From: Capitulum mitella
Taxonomy: Eukaryota; Arthropoda; Thecostraca; Pollicipedomorpha; Pollicipedidae
Direction of reading: 5' to 3'
NCBI GenBank assembly: GCA_030062745.1
Contig: CP099841.1
Span: 13,162,970 to 13,226,969 of the forward strand
Length of the DNA stretch: 64,000 nt
Numbering within the stretch: the first letter of the stretch is position 1; each line of letters starts with the position of its first letter. This document shows positions 48,561-59,370 of this stretch, piece after piece. The notes under the pieces are model-generated. The model saw only the letters and a program-made list of their open reading frames with translations, had not been told where the DNA came from and made no database searches. The position numbers were made by a program, and so were the translations under genes.

Positions 48561-49744
48561 TTAACCCTATTCCAGGCAGGGGGATGAATCCGCCCTCAAG
48601 AGTTTTTTGCTTGACAATTCCAGGGTTTTTGACGTAGCTTCACGAAACTTAGTGACTTCCTAGCTATTCTTTCTATGTACTGTGGCAAAATTTCGTAAAT
48701 CTATTTTGCTCAAGGACGGAGCCAGGCAACGGTTTTGGGAGGCGGCTCAGGCTATTTTTGGCCCTGGTGAGAGTAAAAGGAAAATGACTGTCAAAGAACT
48801 TAAAACTTTATATGGATGTATAGGTAAATAGTTGGGCAACATACAAATACAGTTTTTCATCTGAGGCCACTTTACAAGATCAGGTCAAGGTCAAAAATCG
48901 AAATTTGGTTTTATGGCAAATACTTTGGCGCTGTTTTTCAAATGCCAAACCCAGAATATATATGACGTAGAAAGGTGCTCTCTACTTGTGTACCAAATTT
49001 CAGCTCGATATCAGATCGGGTCACGGAGCTATGAACTAAAATGTCAGTGCAAGTACCCTATACCACTACAGCCGTAAAACGAAACTTCAGAAATAGAGTA
49101 ATTTCAAATGATTGGAAATGTTTTCAGATAATATTAAATGCACATGAGATCATTTCAAACGATTCTAAGGTCACTGGAAATCATTTAAGATCAAAGGTCA
49201 TGAGTTGATCTGAAGAACATGTGACCATGACAGTCCCCTTTTTCATGTCTCTGGCACCGCCTATGCTAACAATATACAAACATTGTAATACGATTTGTAC
49301 TTCGTCAGCACAACATGACTAGAACAAGCCAAAAGAGCGCCTTTAACTTTTTTGTTAAATCAGTTTGGAAACTAGTCCTCGTATTCTCATAACCCTGTGG
49401 ACGCCTATGAATTTTCCCCAAAATTTGAAATGCATGTACCAAAGGTAAAAGCCCCGTCCATAATCTTTCGATTCATTCCAATTTTATCAAAATCGGGCCA
49501 TAAACAACGGAGTTATAAGAAGTAAAATATATCCCTATTTTGACTTTTTTGCCCCCTGTATCCACCTCCCTAGAAATTCCGAAAACTTCTTTTTATAAAA
49601 ATGTAGTTTACGTCATGGCAGATCGATTGTCGTTTGTTACGATGAAATCGGACGAGTAGTTCTCAAGGTCTCAGGGGGGTGGGGCCGAATCCGCCCCTCT
49701 GCCAGGAATCGGCCATACCGCTAGCCCTCCGGGAAGAGGGTTAA
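48561..49744 (+). mobile_element. piggyBac-like non-autonomous DNA transposon, copy D (full length, reference copy)
   Basis: The best-preserved copy, 1184 bp including both TTAA targets. The 5' end is TTAACCCTATTCCAGGCAGG and the 3' end is CCGGGAAGAGGGTTAA. Subterminal GATGAATCCGCCC and GCCGAATCCGCCCC words lie near each end and mirror those of the other copies. The interior has no long open frame, so mobility would depend on a transposase from elsewhere. AGGTCA-type half-sites occur at about 48880 (CAGGTCAAGGTCAAAA) and about 49165-49205 (AAGGTCACTGG, ATCAAAGGTCATG). TTAA duplication with CCCT-starting ends is the diagnostic feature of the piggyBac superfamily. Confidence 0.85.
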
Positions 49745-50780
49745 TAGAAAAACGCGACGAAATACCAGTGTGTCCTTTTCCGAGAGGATCTCGGCAATCA
49801 TAAAATCTTCTGTACTTAGTCTGACGTGTCGAGCCACCTAGCTCTTTTTAAGTGCACTTCGCATATAAGAACAGTCTTATCTGTCCTCTCTCGTGGACTT
49901 CATTGTGATGAATGTAATGGAAAAAACACACCTGACCGAATTGTGACGCCCAAAAAAAGATCATCGCTGCATCAGCCAAAGCCCAACGATTCATTTACCA
50001 AACGCATTACGGGAGAGATAATGAGCTCAACTTTAGGGCAGAAAGTGGCGATGTGGAAAAATGCACACGGCGAAACAGACGACGAATGCGTCTGCTTTTC
50101 GCCACTCGCTCCCGCTGTGACTCGTTTGTCAGAAATTCGAACCATGTCACCTCGCTGTGTGTGAGAAGGGACGGCTACCAATCACATCCTATAGCAACTG
50201 TCGTCGGCGGTGTCAGCGTTCAAACCCATGTCAACGCGTCCCCTAAGGTGGCTCTTGCGACTGTCTGAGCTCTTTGGATTTGCAGTTCGGGAGGGAGCTT
50301 ATTTCATCACTTTTCCAAAAAGATCAAAAGGCATTTTAGAAAACGATACCCCGTCGGAAAAACTGGTAACCATGACCTTCGCTATGACCACGGGCCGTAT
50401 TTAAGTTTGACTTCAAAGGCACCGTGCAAATGATTTGGCGCAGATAAAGAGCGCCATGAACTGTCAATTTAAACTTCAGTTGCTGCGTGCATAGACTTAA
50501 TGTTCCCAGAACGCCATTTTTAGAATACCTAAACTCACTTTTTAACCACGTTATGCAACCAGATATATCACAATGACAGATGAAGGAAAATCTGCCGTGA
50601 CTTTCAAGTCACACAGGTCATCTATCCGAAGTGGGAATGAATAGTGTTCAACGGAACTCGACTTCAGCGCTGCGCACACCGCACGCCCAGTCTATGATGT
50701 AACACGTCTGTATCAGGAGTAAATGCTGGATAGACATGGTTGTTGGATACTGATGTGGCCCGATCCGTCTTCGCGGCCTG
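49745..50780. other. Non-coding stretch upstream of the HCN exon
   Basis: About 1 kb of mixed sequence between the transposon pair and the GC-rich HCN-exon island. No further exon is recognised. If the HCN exon has an upstream acceptor, this would be intron; otherwise it is 5' flanking DNA. Confidence 0.5.
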
Positions 50781-50861
50781 ACGCAGATCAATGGCCCGTC
50801 AGCTGACCTGGCCTTTGGTCGGCACGCCGGCCGGGCCGCATTGGCAGCGGCACACGCCGTC

Positions 50862-50931
50862 CTAATGTCTCATCCCTAATGAATCTGCTCATTTTCTCCT
50901 TGCTATTTATCTGGTTTCCGATTGGCAAGAG
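50862..50931 (+). promoter_or_regulatory. Possible branch point, polypyrimidine tract and 3' splice site before the HCN exon
   Basis: Two CTAAT words (50862-50866 and 50876-50880) fit the branch-point pattern YTNAY. They are followed by a pyrimidine-rich run (about 50885-50918, CATTTTCTCCTTGCTATTTA) and then GGCAAG, with AG at 50928-50929 (a second AG at 50930-50931). Read as protein, the same bases give a hydrophobic stretch that is out of place at the N-terminus of a cytoplasmic domain. Against this, reverse CCAAT words (CCGATTGG at 50919 and 50949) would also suit a promoter. Transcript data would decide. Confidence 0.45.
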
Positions 50932-51549
50932 CCGATTGCCAAACGGTGCCGATTGGTCGCCGCGGCGCGGCGGTGGCCTGCCATTGGCGTGCGCCCCTGC
51001 CGGCAGGGAGCGGGACCCGGACTGGGAGCCGGACGAGGGCGCGCTGGCGGCGGCGGCAGCTCGGGCGGCGCCGCTCAAGCGCGACCGACGGCTGCCCAGT
51101 CTGCGGCTGGCCAACGGGCGGCTGGGCGCCGCGGCCGCGGAGACCGGCGGCCATGAGGCGGCGCGTCCCCCGGCCGACACCAACGGCGCCTCCGACTCGC
51201 TGGTGACCGCGCCCGACGACAGCGAGCTCGTCAGTGACTACATCTCGCAGGAGATGAACTACCGCGAGCAGAAGGTGCGCATCCAGAGCCTGACCGATGA
51301 CGGCAGCCTGTACGGCACGCCGCGCGAGGAGGTGCAACAGCAGGTGTCGCCGCCGGCGGCCGACCCGGCGCCGGCAGCCCACGGCGAGCCCAAGCAGGGC
51401 TTCATCCGCAACCAGCTGCAGAATCTGTTCCAGCCCACCGACAACAAGCTGGCCATGAAGCTGTTCGGCTCAAAGAAGGCGCTGATGAAGGAGCGGATAC
51501 GACAGAAGGCGGCCGGCCACTGGATCATCCACCCGTGCTCGAACTTCAG
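50879..51549 (+). CDS. HCN/Ih channel, N-terminal exon (partial gene)
   Basis: This exon encodes the cytoplasmic N-terminus of a hyperpolarization-activated cyclic-nucleotide-gated cation channel, the tetrameric plasma-membrane channel that carries the Ih pacemaker current. With the first ATG at 50879 it gives 223 codons plus two bases. Residues 1-20 are hydrophobic. Residues 25-105 are low-complexity (Ala, Arg, Pro, Gly) with a poly-Ala patch at 57-64. Residues 110-152 are acidic and polar, including QSLTDDGSLYGTP. Residues 174-220 are the HCN domain (GFIRNQLQNLFQP, then KLFGSKKALMKE, then GHWIIHPC), the helical block that precedes S1. This wording is the arthropod type; vertebrate HCN1-4 differ here. 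The frame ends Asn-Phe-Arg, exactly where HCN proteins enter S1, at donor AG|GTCAGT (phase 2). The frame is open from 50807 with no earlier ATG. The ATG at 50879 has a poor context and lies in what may be an intron's pyrimidine tract, so the exon may instead begin at 50930, in phase 0. S1-S6, the pore and the nucleotide-binding domain are not seen in this window. GC at third positions is very high, unlike the flanks. Confidence 0.9.
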
Positions 51550-51555
51550 GTCAGT
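51550..51555 (+). promoter_or_regulatory. 5' splice site (donor) of the HCN exon
   Basis: CAG|GTCAGT closely matches the GT-AG donor consensus. It falls directly after the codons for HPCSNF, leaving the Arg codon split in phase 2. Beyond it the frame continues only 15 codons, with no S1 similarity, before a stop, as expected of intron. Confidence 0.85.
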
Positions 51556-53866
51556 GCTGCTCGCTGGGCGAGCTTGGCGACCGTGTCGTCCGTGAACAGA
51601 GCTCCTCGTTATCTAATGGCGTTTTTGGTTGTAGGCGAGGATAGTGTGACTCACTCAGCTATGTATGGCACAGAATCTGTACATTTTGCTCGAACCAGGC
51701 ATGAAACGGCAGTGCAACTAACAGTCCAAGGACTTAAACAGGGACTGCTTCTGTATCTCCTTTTCTGTGAGTAAACACGTGCTGCCGATACACTGTCAGT
51801 TCTCCACGGCAAAATCAAGGCAAATAGAATTGGTGTCTCAGGAGTTCTGACAGTTCACCAGAATTTTACGGCAAGACTCTTGAGACGCCACCCTTCAAAG
51901 AACCACTGGCTCTACAGGTGCTGTGGTGTCAATTACTGGAGTGCAATTGCAGGCACCTTATGGGCGGCGGGCGTACATTATTGTCCCATGAAACCTCTTT
52001 CATTTGTCACGAATGAAGTTATATTGCACTGGCTCGCCACTGCCGATGTTTATGCTGACATTACATGTAAATTGTAGCCGGCCTTCATTCGAATGAAATA
52101 TCAACAAGTCTAAAGCGAGTACCCGTAACCTAATGTAATGTTCGAACTGGGCTTTCTAGGTCCACAGTGTCGAGAGATAATTTCACGATCATTTACAAGA
52201 AGCCAAACTCAAATTTTGACGGCATAAGTTTTTTATAGGAGTCGTTCCGTTTGTAATTTTTAAATTGTGTTCGTGGCGCAAGGAGCAACACGAACGAATT
52301 TATATTTCGTTTGATTTGCCACATGTAGATCCCTGTAGGTGTATGTTTAATCTTGCGGTATAAATGGCTCCCACTGCTTGTCCGCTTTTATTCTACAATT
52401 AATTTTCAGCGTTTTGTTAAGCCCAGAAAATCTTTAATCAAATATCAATCACGTTGCACTGTTTCTAAATAATAGATGGTTCTTGAGCGGACAGAGAAAA
52501 GTCATCCATTTCTTTGTGTTTCTGTGTCGTTAATTACGTCTTTACCTATTACATCGTCTCTTCCATTCTAATGTACCGAGCCAATGGAAAACGTGGCCTC
52601 AAACTGGTTGATGTGGCCCATGGAAAGCCTTAACTGTCTATATATAGAACCATGACATGACAATGGCTTTTTTGTCTCAACCTACGGTTGTTCCTGGATT
52701 GATTCGTTCCTACTATTTTGTTTTTCAGTTTCTGCCCACTTTCCATTGGTTCTTTAGGAACGTTATTATGATAATGAACTCAGTCTGAGTAGGTCACATG
52801 TCTTCGTTTGTCAGTGAAATATCACTTGCATTTTTTATCTGCGTCCCCGTTTGGACCTCTGTCTTCCATCGCTTGCAAAATATGACTTCCACATCGATTT
52901 CACTGCATAGAGAAATCCATATATAAATCACGAAATATTGACATCGCGAAGGCCATCGCCAACGAAGCATTGTATTTCTGCCTGCCCTCGGTAAGCTCCA
53001 AATGTTCCAAAGAGAAAGGGAATCCCCAGTTTATGATATATCCATCAAATTATCACCAAGATCGCTTCCATTTGATATAACGAATCGTAGCTATCAAATG
53101 TCAAGCTGCGCATATGAACATGAAATCTACCGCGAAGTCGTCGAAAAGATCGCACACTTGCCTGGCTTGTCTCATTTTCCTGGACGAAAAGGCAACATTT
53201 TCGATATAATACACGAAATAAAAGAAAAGTCCCACGGTTTTACAGTGTGAAAGCAAACCGTTACATATTCACGCCGAAAGAAAGTAAGCAGAATCGTTTC
53301 TTCCCTCTCCCGACTTGAAAACTCATATTCATACATGGACGTGATATTGTATTCCTCGACAAAGTAAGACATCCTATCCAGTTTAATTGCTAGTCCCATC
53401 AACATGACTGGGTCCACCAACAAACCTGCCCAGCATTAACTTTATCCGTTACGATTTGAGATGACGCCGAAAGGCAGTCCAGAAAACGATGTCCTGACAT
53501 TTCCAAGCAATATATGTGCAAAACATTTTATTAATACTGCGAGGCATTTATAATATGGATTATTCAGCGTATGAATATGATGGTTTTAATCTGGCATTAC
53601 CTGGGATATTTCGCCCCCATGCAGTTACTGGGAGTGGGCATCCAGTGATTCAACTGACAATCGACAGTCCGTTTCTCCGGAGGCCCAGATGTGTCCGTTA
53701 ATGATCTCAATGTCACGGATGACGTCACAGATTCGTTCAAGCCCCTGTCTTTGACGGTTATGCCAACCGTCTGCGGAGGCGGGTAGATCATATTCTGGAC
53801 GGAGGCCTGCTCAGTACCCCGGAGGTCTTGCGAGCGCCATTTCTGAAAAATTTATCATGGGATTTA
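51556..53866. other. Probable HCN intron, no exon recognised
   Basis: Sequence after the donor turns AT-rich. No codons resembling S1 to S6, the GYG pore signature or the cyclic-nucleotide-binding domain were found on either strand. Open frames are short. Confidence 0.5.
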
Positions 53867-53897
53867 GAGAATCAGCCATGAAACATGGCTGATTCTC
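53867..53897. repeat. Perfect stem-loop, 14-bp arms
   Basis: GAGAATCAGCCATG pairs exactly with CATGGCTGATTCTC over an AAA loop. The flanks do not extend the pairing. Confidence 0.88.
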
Positions 53898-55726
53898 CTT
53901 GCTTTCTTATTTGCGTACACTGAAAAATTGAGTTTGCATCTTTACTAAAGACAGGTGCATAAGTTACAGTTTATTTGGGGTGGGGGAGGGGGCCGCATGT
54001 TTGGCGGTTTTCCGTAAATTTGGAGAGCGCACTTTCTGTTTGGTCTTGGCGTTATTATTAGTCAGATGATCTTTGTTTTGCTACGTACCGGAACAATTCT
54101 TTCTGTATGACTAGTACGTTACATTTTAACCCTCACTGGGCAGTCTTCGGATTCACCTTCGCCAGAATGTGTTCATGATTCCTCCCCCCGCCAGATCTCA
54201 AGAGCTGTAAGTACCACCTATAGAATAAAAACAGCAATGGAAGGTCCTTGGCCAAAATACAAGGGAGGATTTAAATATTTTCCCACATGATCAATATCAA
54301 GGTCACCAGAGGCTGTCTGAGATTGAATTGTCCTGCTGTCATTTTTAGCAGGACACTGGTAGCCAAGGGTTGCACGTGCCTCAAAAAAAGTTAGTAAAAA
54401 AGTCTTGTTTTCATATGCGGACAGAAAAGGGACGTCTAGGTCAAGTTTAGTTATTTAAATCAAAGCTGAAAATAGGAAGAAAAAGTCATCTTTTTGAAAA
54501 GTTATGATCCGCGTTCTTCTGAATGCACAAGAATGTGTTTTGATTGGAATGAGCTACAACTGTGTCTGGCATGCACATACAGTTCACAACTATAACGTTA
54601 AAATCAAGAAGGTCGACATACGTTAAGGTAAGGGTGCCTCAACGGCGGACGTTTCTGGTATATGTGACATCATCTACTGCATTACCATTGATCGGACACG
54701 ATACGGCATAAAATCCTACATTCCTGGCTGGAGTAATTTCCCTCCTACATCACTGAAACCGTGCCCCAAATCACTCTTTCATGTCATTCACACAGGCAAC
54801 TGGTGACAAGCATGGTCGCAACGTAAAAACCTTATCGTTTGAAGAGTTCAAACCTTCAACTCGGTTAAGACCATATATTTGGTGAGAAACTGTTTTGGCG
54901 ATGGCAAGGGTTTTTTATTTTCGCTTCCAAAAAATGAGACAGTTGAAGCAGTACAATCCGCATAGAAAGATACCATAGGTGTAATTCTTATCGCTTGTGG
55001 CCATGCAAAGTGTGTTCGCATTGAAAACAAGCATGGCATTCCAAAAGGTCAAATTGGACCAGCCTGGATCAAACTGAATTAGGTCACTCTTCGCAAATAT
55101 GTGCTTGCCATGTGTTACTTCTCCCGAAACACATATGACTACTAATAAATTGTCCAAGACTGTAAACGTATGTATTTTATTCGGTCGTGGGTCAACAAAT
55201 TCTGAACAAAACTTAACAAAACTTGTGACCCGACCCTAGGATACAGGTCAGCAGGTACAATTACGCGTGCAATTAAGGTCAATGGCCCGGAAATTTCCAG
55301 AATATTCGAGACAACAGGATTCTTCCAGTTGTCGTGTTTGATCTGTATGGCACCTGTATGGCAATTTTTACGCCAATGTTAGGCGACATAACATTTTTTA
55401 CCATGATCCAAACAGATTTAAGTGGTATAATGCATGCCGCTTGCATCTGTTTGGAGCATGGTTCTACTTGACAGACCATAAATCAATGGCCTGGGATGAC
55501 CCCGGTTTTAAAAACAGACACAAGTTGTAGAAATGGTTGATGCAAAGGTATCCAATGTTTCATGCAGCGGCGTTTATTCGTTTTTTTTGTCAGTCCTCAG
55601 AAAGCGGGAGTGGGTCCTCGTGACCCTCGATCCGGCGAAGGTTAAGATGGTAATGCTGGCTCCCGAGGGGTGGAGGGCACTCAAGACATTGCTTTTGGAA
55701 ATGCGCCTTTTAAACTTTATCACAAC

Positions 55727-55728
<2 letters not shown>
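53898..55728. other. Probable intron, nothing recognised
   Basis: Mixed AT-rich sequence. A few AGGTCA words (near 54300 and 54440) but no alignable transposon copy. No exon recognised. Confidence 0.45.

Positions 55729-55775
<47 letters not shown>
55729..55775. repeat. TA microsatellite
   Basis: About 23 uninterrupted AT units. Confidence 0.95.
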
Positions 55776-55778
<3 letters not shown>

Positions 55779-56308
55779 TCGTGTGTTTCATTTCTTCTTG
55801 TTACTTGACATTTAACTATGGCATTTTGACAACAGGGGTGGATCCAAGGGATCAAAATGGACAGTCAGTAGATCATGTCTTCCAAAGGGCTGACATTTAA
55901 TCTCATTATTGCGAGGACGGCTGTGTTTTGTTTCGTAGCTTCCAGGTGAAGCAGAGTTAAGTTAATTACAGTAAAAGGTTACAGTAGAAGGTAATAAACA
56001 TTCCCTCCATGCGGGAGTCCTGGCTACTCCATTAATGCAAAGTGGAATGCACACCGCTATTCCAGCACACCAGACCATCAGGACCGCATTGTACATACAT
56101 ACAAAATAGTGCTGTGATGCTTCAGGATGCAATACAAAATATCAAGATGAAAACCTTCATCTTGGTTCCCTGGCAGCAGCATTAGTCGTAATTTTTATTT
56201 TCGGTCCTTCGTAAAATATGAAAGGTAACGATGCGACGGTGTAGAAAATGATAAATTAAACATTTTCATTTCTTTTGTTATTCTTGGACTCGCCATGGAT
56301 GGCTGAGC

Positions 56309-56310
<2 letters not shown>

Positions 56311-56362
<52 letters not shown>

Positions 56363-56363
56363 A
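56311..56363. repeat. GA microsatellite
   Basis: About 25 AG units with a single phase shift (GAGGAG) near 56350. Confidence 0.95.
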
Positions 56364-59300
56364 GAAAATACATAGATATATAGAAATGTTATCCATTTAC
56401 GCTCGGTTTTGAGTCCTCCGATATTATCCGACCCAAAGACCACTAATGATTATGCCATGAAATCTCCGTTTGTAAAGTAACATGTTTGTGTTGCGGAATG
56501 TTGTAGTTTCGAACACCGTCATCCGTTCTGAATATTCAAGCACTGAGTGAGGCGTTGGTCCCAAAGTCTCATTCAAGCTGTCTTGAGCAGACTTTGAGGC
56601 GTAGTTTATGAACTGTCAGAGTGGGACAAGTAAACCCTACGGTAAATTTTAGCCTTAAAAAGACCTTTCGGCAAGGTAAACAGGGCAACAATAGTCGTCT
56701 TTGCAACATTTGGTGTCAGATAGACTCATGTTGCCACGACAGACCCTGCTTCCGCAAAGAGTGATCCATTGTAAGCATAGGTCACGAGGTCGTATACGGT
56801 CATAGCCTTGTCATAGACGCTTTCCGTGTAAGTGACGCACAAGCTCACGAAAAGCTCAAAAATGGTATTTGCTTTGAAATAGCTGCAAAGCTAACATAGC
56901 TAAGGCCAGATTTGTTAGTGAAAGCTAAATCGTCACGATCGAAGCTAACAAATGCCCGTCTTTAACCCCACTTCATGTCATTCACGACTTCCACGACCTG
57001 GCACTTTCTCTTCGTATCGTCTACTCCCTTGCTATTTCTCAATGAAAAGCCAGATACCGGAGTCAAAACAATACCCGGAAACCGCGTGTGTGATTCAGAT
57101 TTGATGTCAGCTGACCTGAGCTAACTAGAAATCCGAACGCTGTAAATGTGCATTCAAGATATGGTTTAATATCACATAATAGTAGTCGATATTGATTCCT
57201 TAACAAAACGGGAGTTTGAGATTTGTTAGCGAAATTCGTGAAGAAAAATCCGAAGCTACCCAAATGATATGTTGCTGGCCGTTTGTCATTAAGGGGTATA
57301 CCCACTTAAAATTTATACATCTGCAATAGGTAGACACTAGATGAGAGGTTACCCAATCGAACCAGGACAGGACATACGGACCAAACCGTAAAATGAAAGC
57401 TGAGAAGAGCGAAGCTCTGGTTGGACTTGGCCGCCGCTGGTTAAGCCCGGGACGCGCTACGCTTGTTGGAGGAGGAAAACGTGCCTGTTCTGTGGAAGAT
57501 GACCCACCCATTGTGCCTCTATTGCGTCCCATTGATAATTTCTGAGGTGTTGTCAAGCAGGACATCTGTAATTCTGGCCGAGTGGCCACCTCTGACCTGC
57601 AGCTGAAGCGTTTTGTCCGAATAGTTATGTCATCCACTGAAAAGGAGGCCCCGCGAAAATTGCCAAAAGGGTCAACCAGCACGAGCGAGTTGCAAACCGT
57701 TCCGATGTAAGCAAACTGGTCTACTGAGAGTATGTGACACATGTCGGTTATTCTTATGCCGGGTTTGGTGGCGATACTGCGTAAGAAGCAAAAGTTTTAG
57801 TTTTGTCCAGAAAATAACCGCCCACGCGTTATGATAACCTCATTATTTTTGTTTTGAAAAATGTGGCTGTGTTGTCCACGTAGAGAACCGAAAACTTATG
57901 GCGGCTGGCATTGGTCGTTAGGAATTCGCATAGAAAATAATAATAATGAAGTAGGGACAAAAAATAGTATCCCCAGTGACTTTCCGTTCAGTATAAAAAG
58001 AACTTGAGTCGTGCAAAATACAGTTTTCACATCTTGCGAAGCAGCTGGCATTTGAGGTGGTTTTACGTCGACCAGCGAGATCCGGGAGCCACACCAACCA
58101 TTTATTTTCGTCACATGACATTCTTTGTCCATTTGCTGGACAATGGACGACATCTTGTTATCCTGTCATCGTATTGGTTACTAATAAGATGCCTGAGCGC
58201 TCTTGTAACTGTGGAGGCCGCGCTCTTTACGTGATGCCTTTAGGACCAAATGCCCACATTTTGCAATTGCAGTTGATGCCATACATTATGCCACATATTT
58301 TTAATTGTGTCATGACACCGTAATATTCAGGCGAAGAGAAAGGGGTACGTAATCATTATATTACTTCTGGAGAAAACGACTGAGCCGTGTGGGATCGGGA
58401 ACAGATACAATAATAGTTTATTTTGTACTCAGTAACCCTGCGCTATTCGTTTTGACACGAGGAGAAGGATTATGAAAACAGGGTTCAGGGGACCAGCAAT
58501 AGGTGCTGAGCATGGTGCCAGAAAATTTACGTATGTACATGCAATGTAACTGCAGGTGACGCTATGCGTTGTTCGTCGACCTCCTGCTTTTGCGTCTTGT
58601 ACTGAAATGCATATTGAATCAGAGGCGAATCTAAGAAAAAATTTGTGTGTATCCATAAACTGTGATAGGTACCATAGCATCGCTACAATGGACACTGTGC
58701 CTGGTAAACGAATCTTAGTTTTTCGTTTCCATCATCCGCTCCCTGGCTTCTGACTTCGCTGTTTGTAATTGTCGTTTCTAATCAAGTAAATAAATGTGGG
58801 CTATCAAAATTACTTTCCTCATTTTCTTGCCGCCATCTGTTTATAGAGCACAAGGAGCAAAGTCAATAAGCATCTCTTGCATGGGAGCTCCTCGCTGTAC
58901 CATTAAAGTATACTTCAATATATTGTACCATTCGTTTTAGTGACCTTGGCCCTATGGTACACTTTTATTAGCGCTGCCTGCGAGAGGGGCCGATTCAGCC
59001 CAACCAGCCATTCGGTTCGAGGACTAAAAGTGGAATTCGGGTAAACGTCTTGCAATAGCTCGTTTGTTGATCTACAGTAAGCGTCAAAACGCGTTTTTCA
59101 CCTTTTACCACTGAGCCGGTACTCCGATCCAACCGGGTCTGCACGACCAAATGGGTCGTTTTTCATTTATCTCGTGAATGAGCTCCATACGGATTACCGT
59201 TGACAAGTGAATGTCGTGCTCCGGTTTTGTCGTATTTCTAGCACACCATAATCAAAATCCATAACGACTTTAGGTCAGGTCAAATGAGCACCATAGGTCA

Positions 59301-59370
59301 GGTTTGCAATCGGACCTCAAGTTGTTGGTAGATTGGTAGTATGCAGCCGTGGAAGTGGAAGTTATCTACT
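56364..59370. other. Probable intron, nothing firmly recognised
   Basis: About 3 kb. A 180-codon - strand frame (57200-57742) is long for this composition, and the opposite strand is also fairly open over 57340-57700 (one interior stop). Neither product resembles a family I know; an eroded mobile-element remnant is possible. Near 59275, AGGTCAGGTCAAATGA and AGGTCAGGTTTG lie just outside transposon copy E. Confidence 0.4.

Noticed and set aside
51550-51595. Coding continuation of the HCN frame past the donor to the stop at 51595
   Set aside because: After Asn-Phe-Arg the HCN family continues into S1. The next 15 codons show no such similarity, while CAG|GTCAGT is a strong donor at exactly that point.
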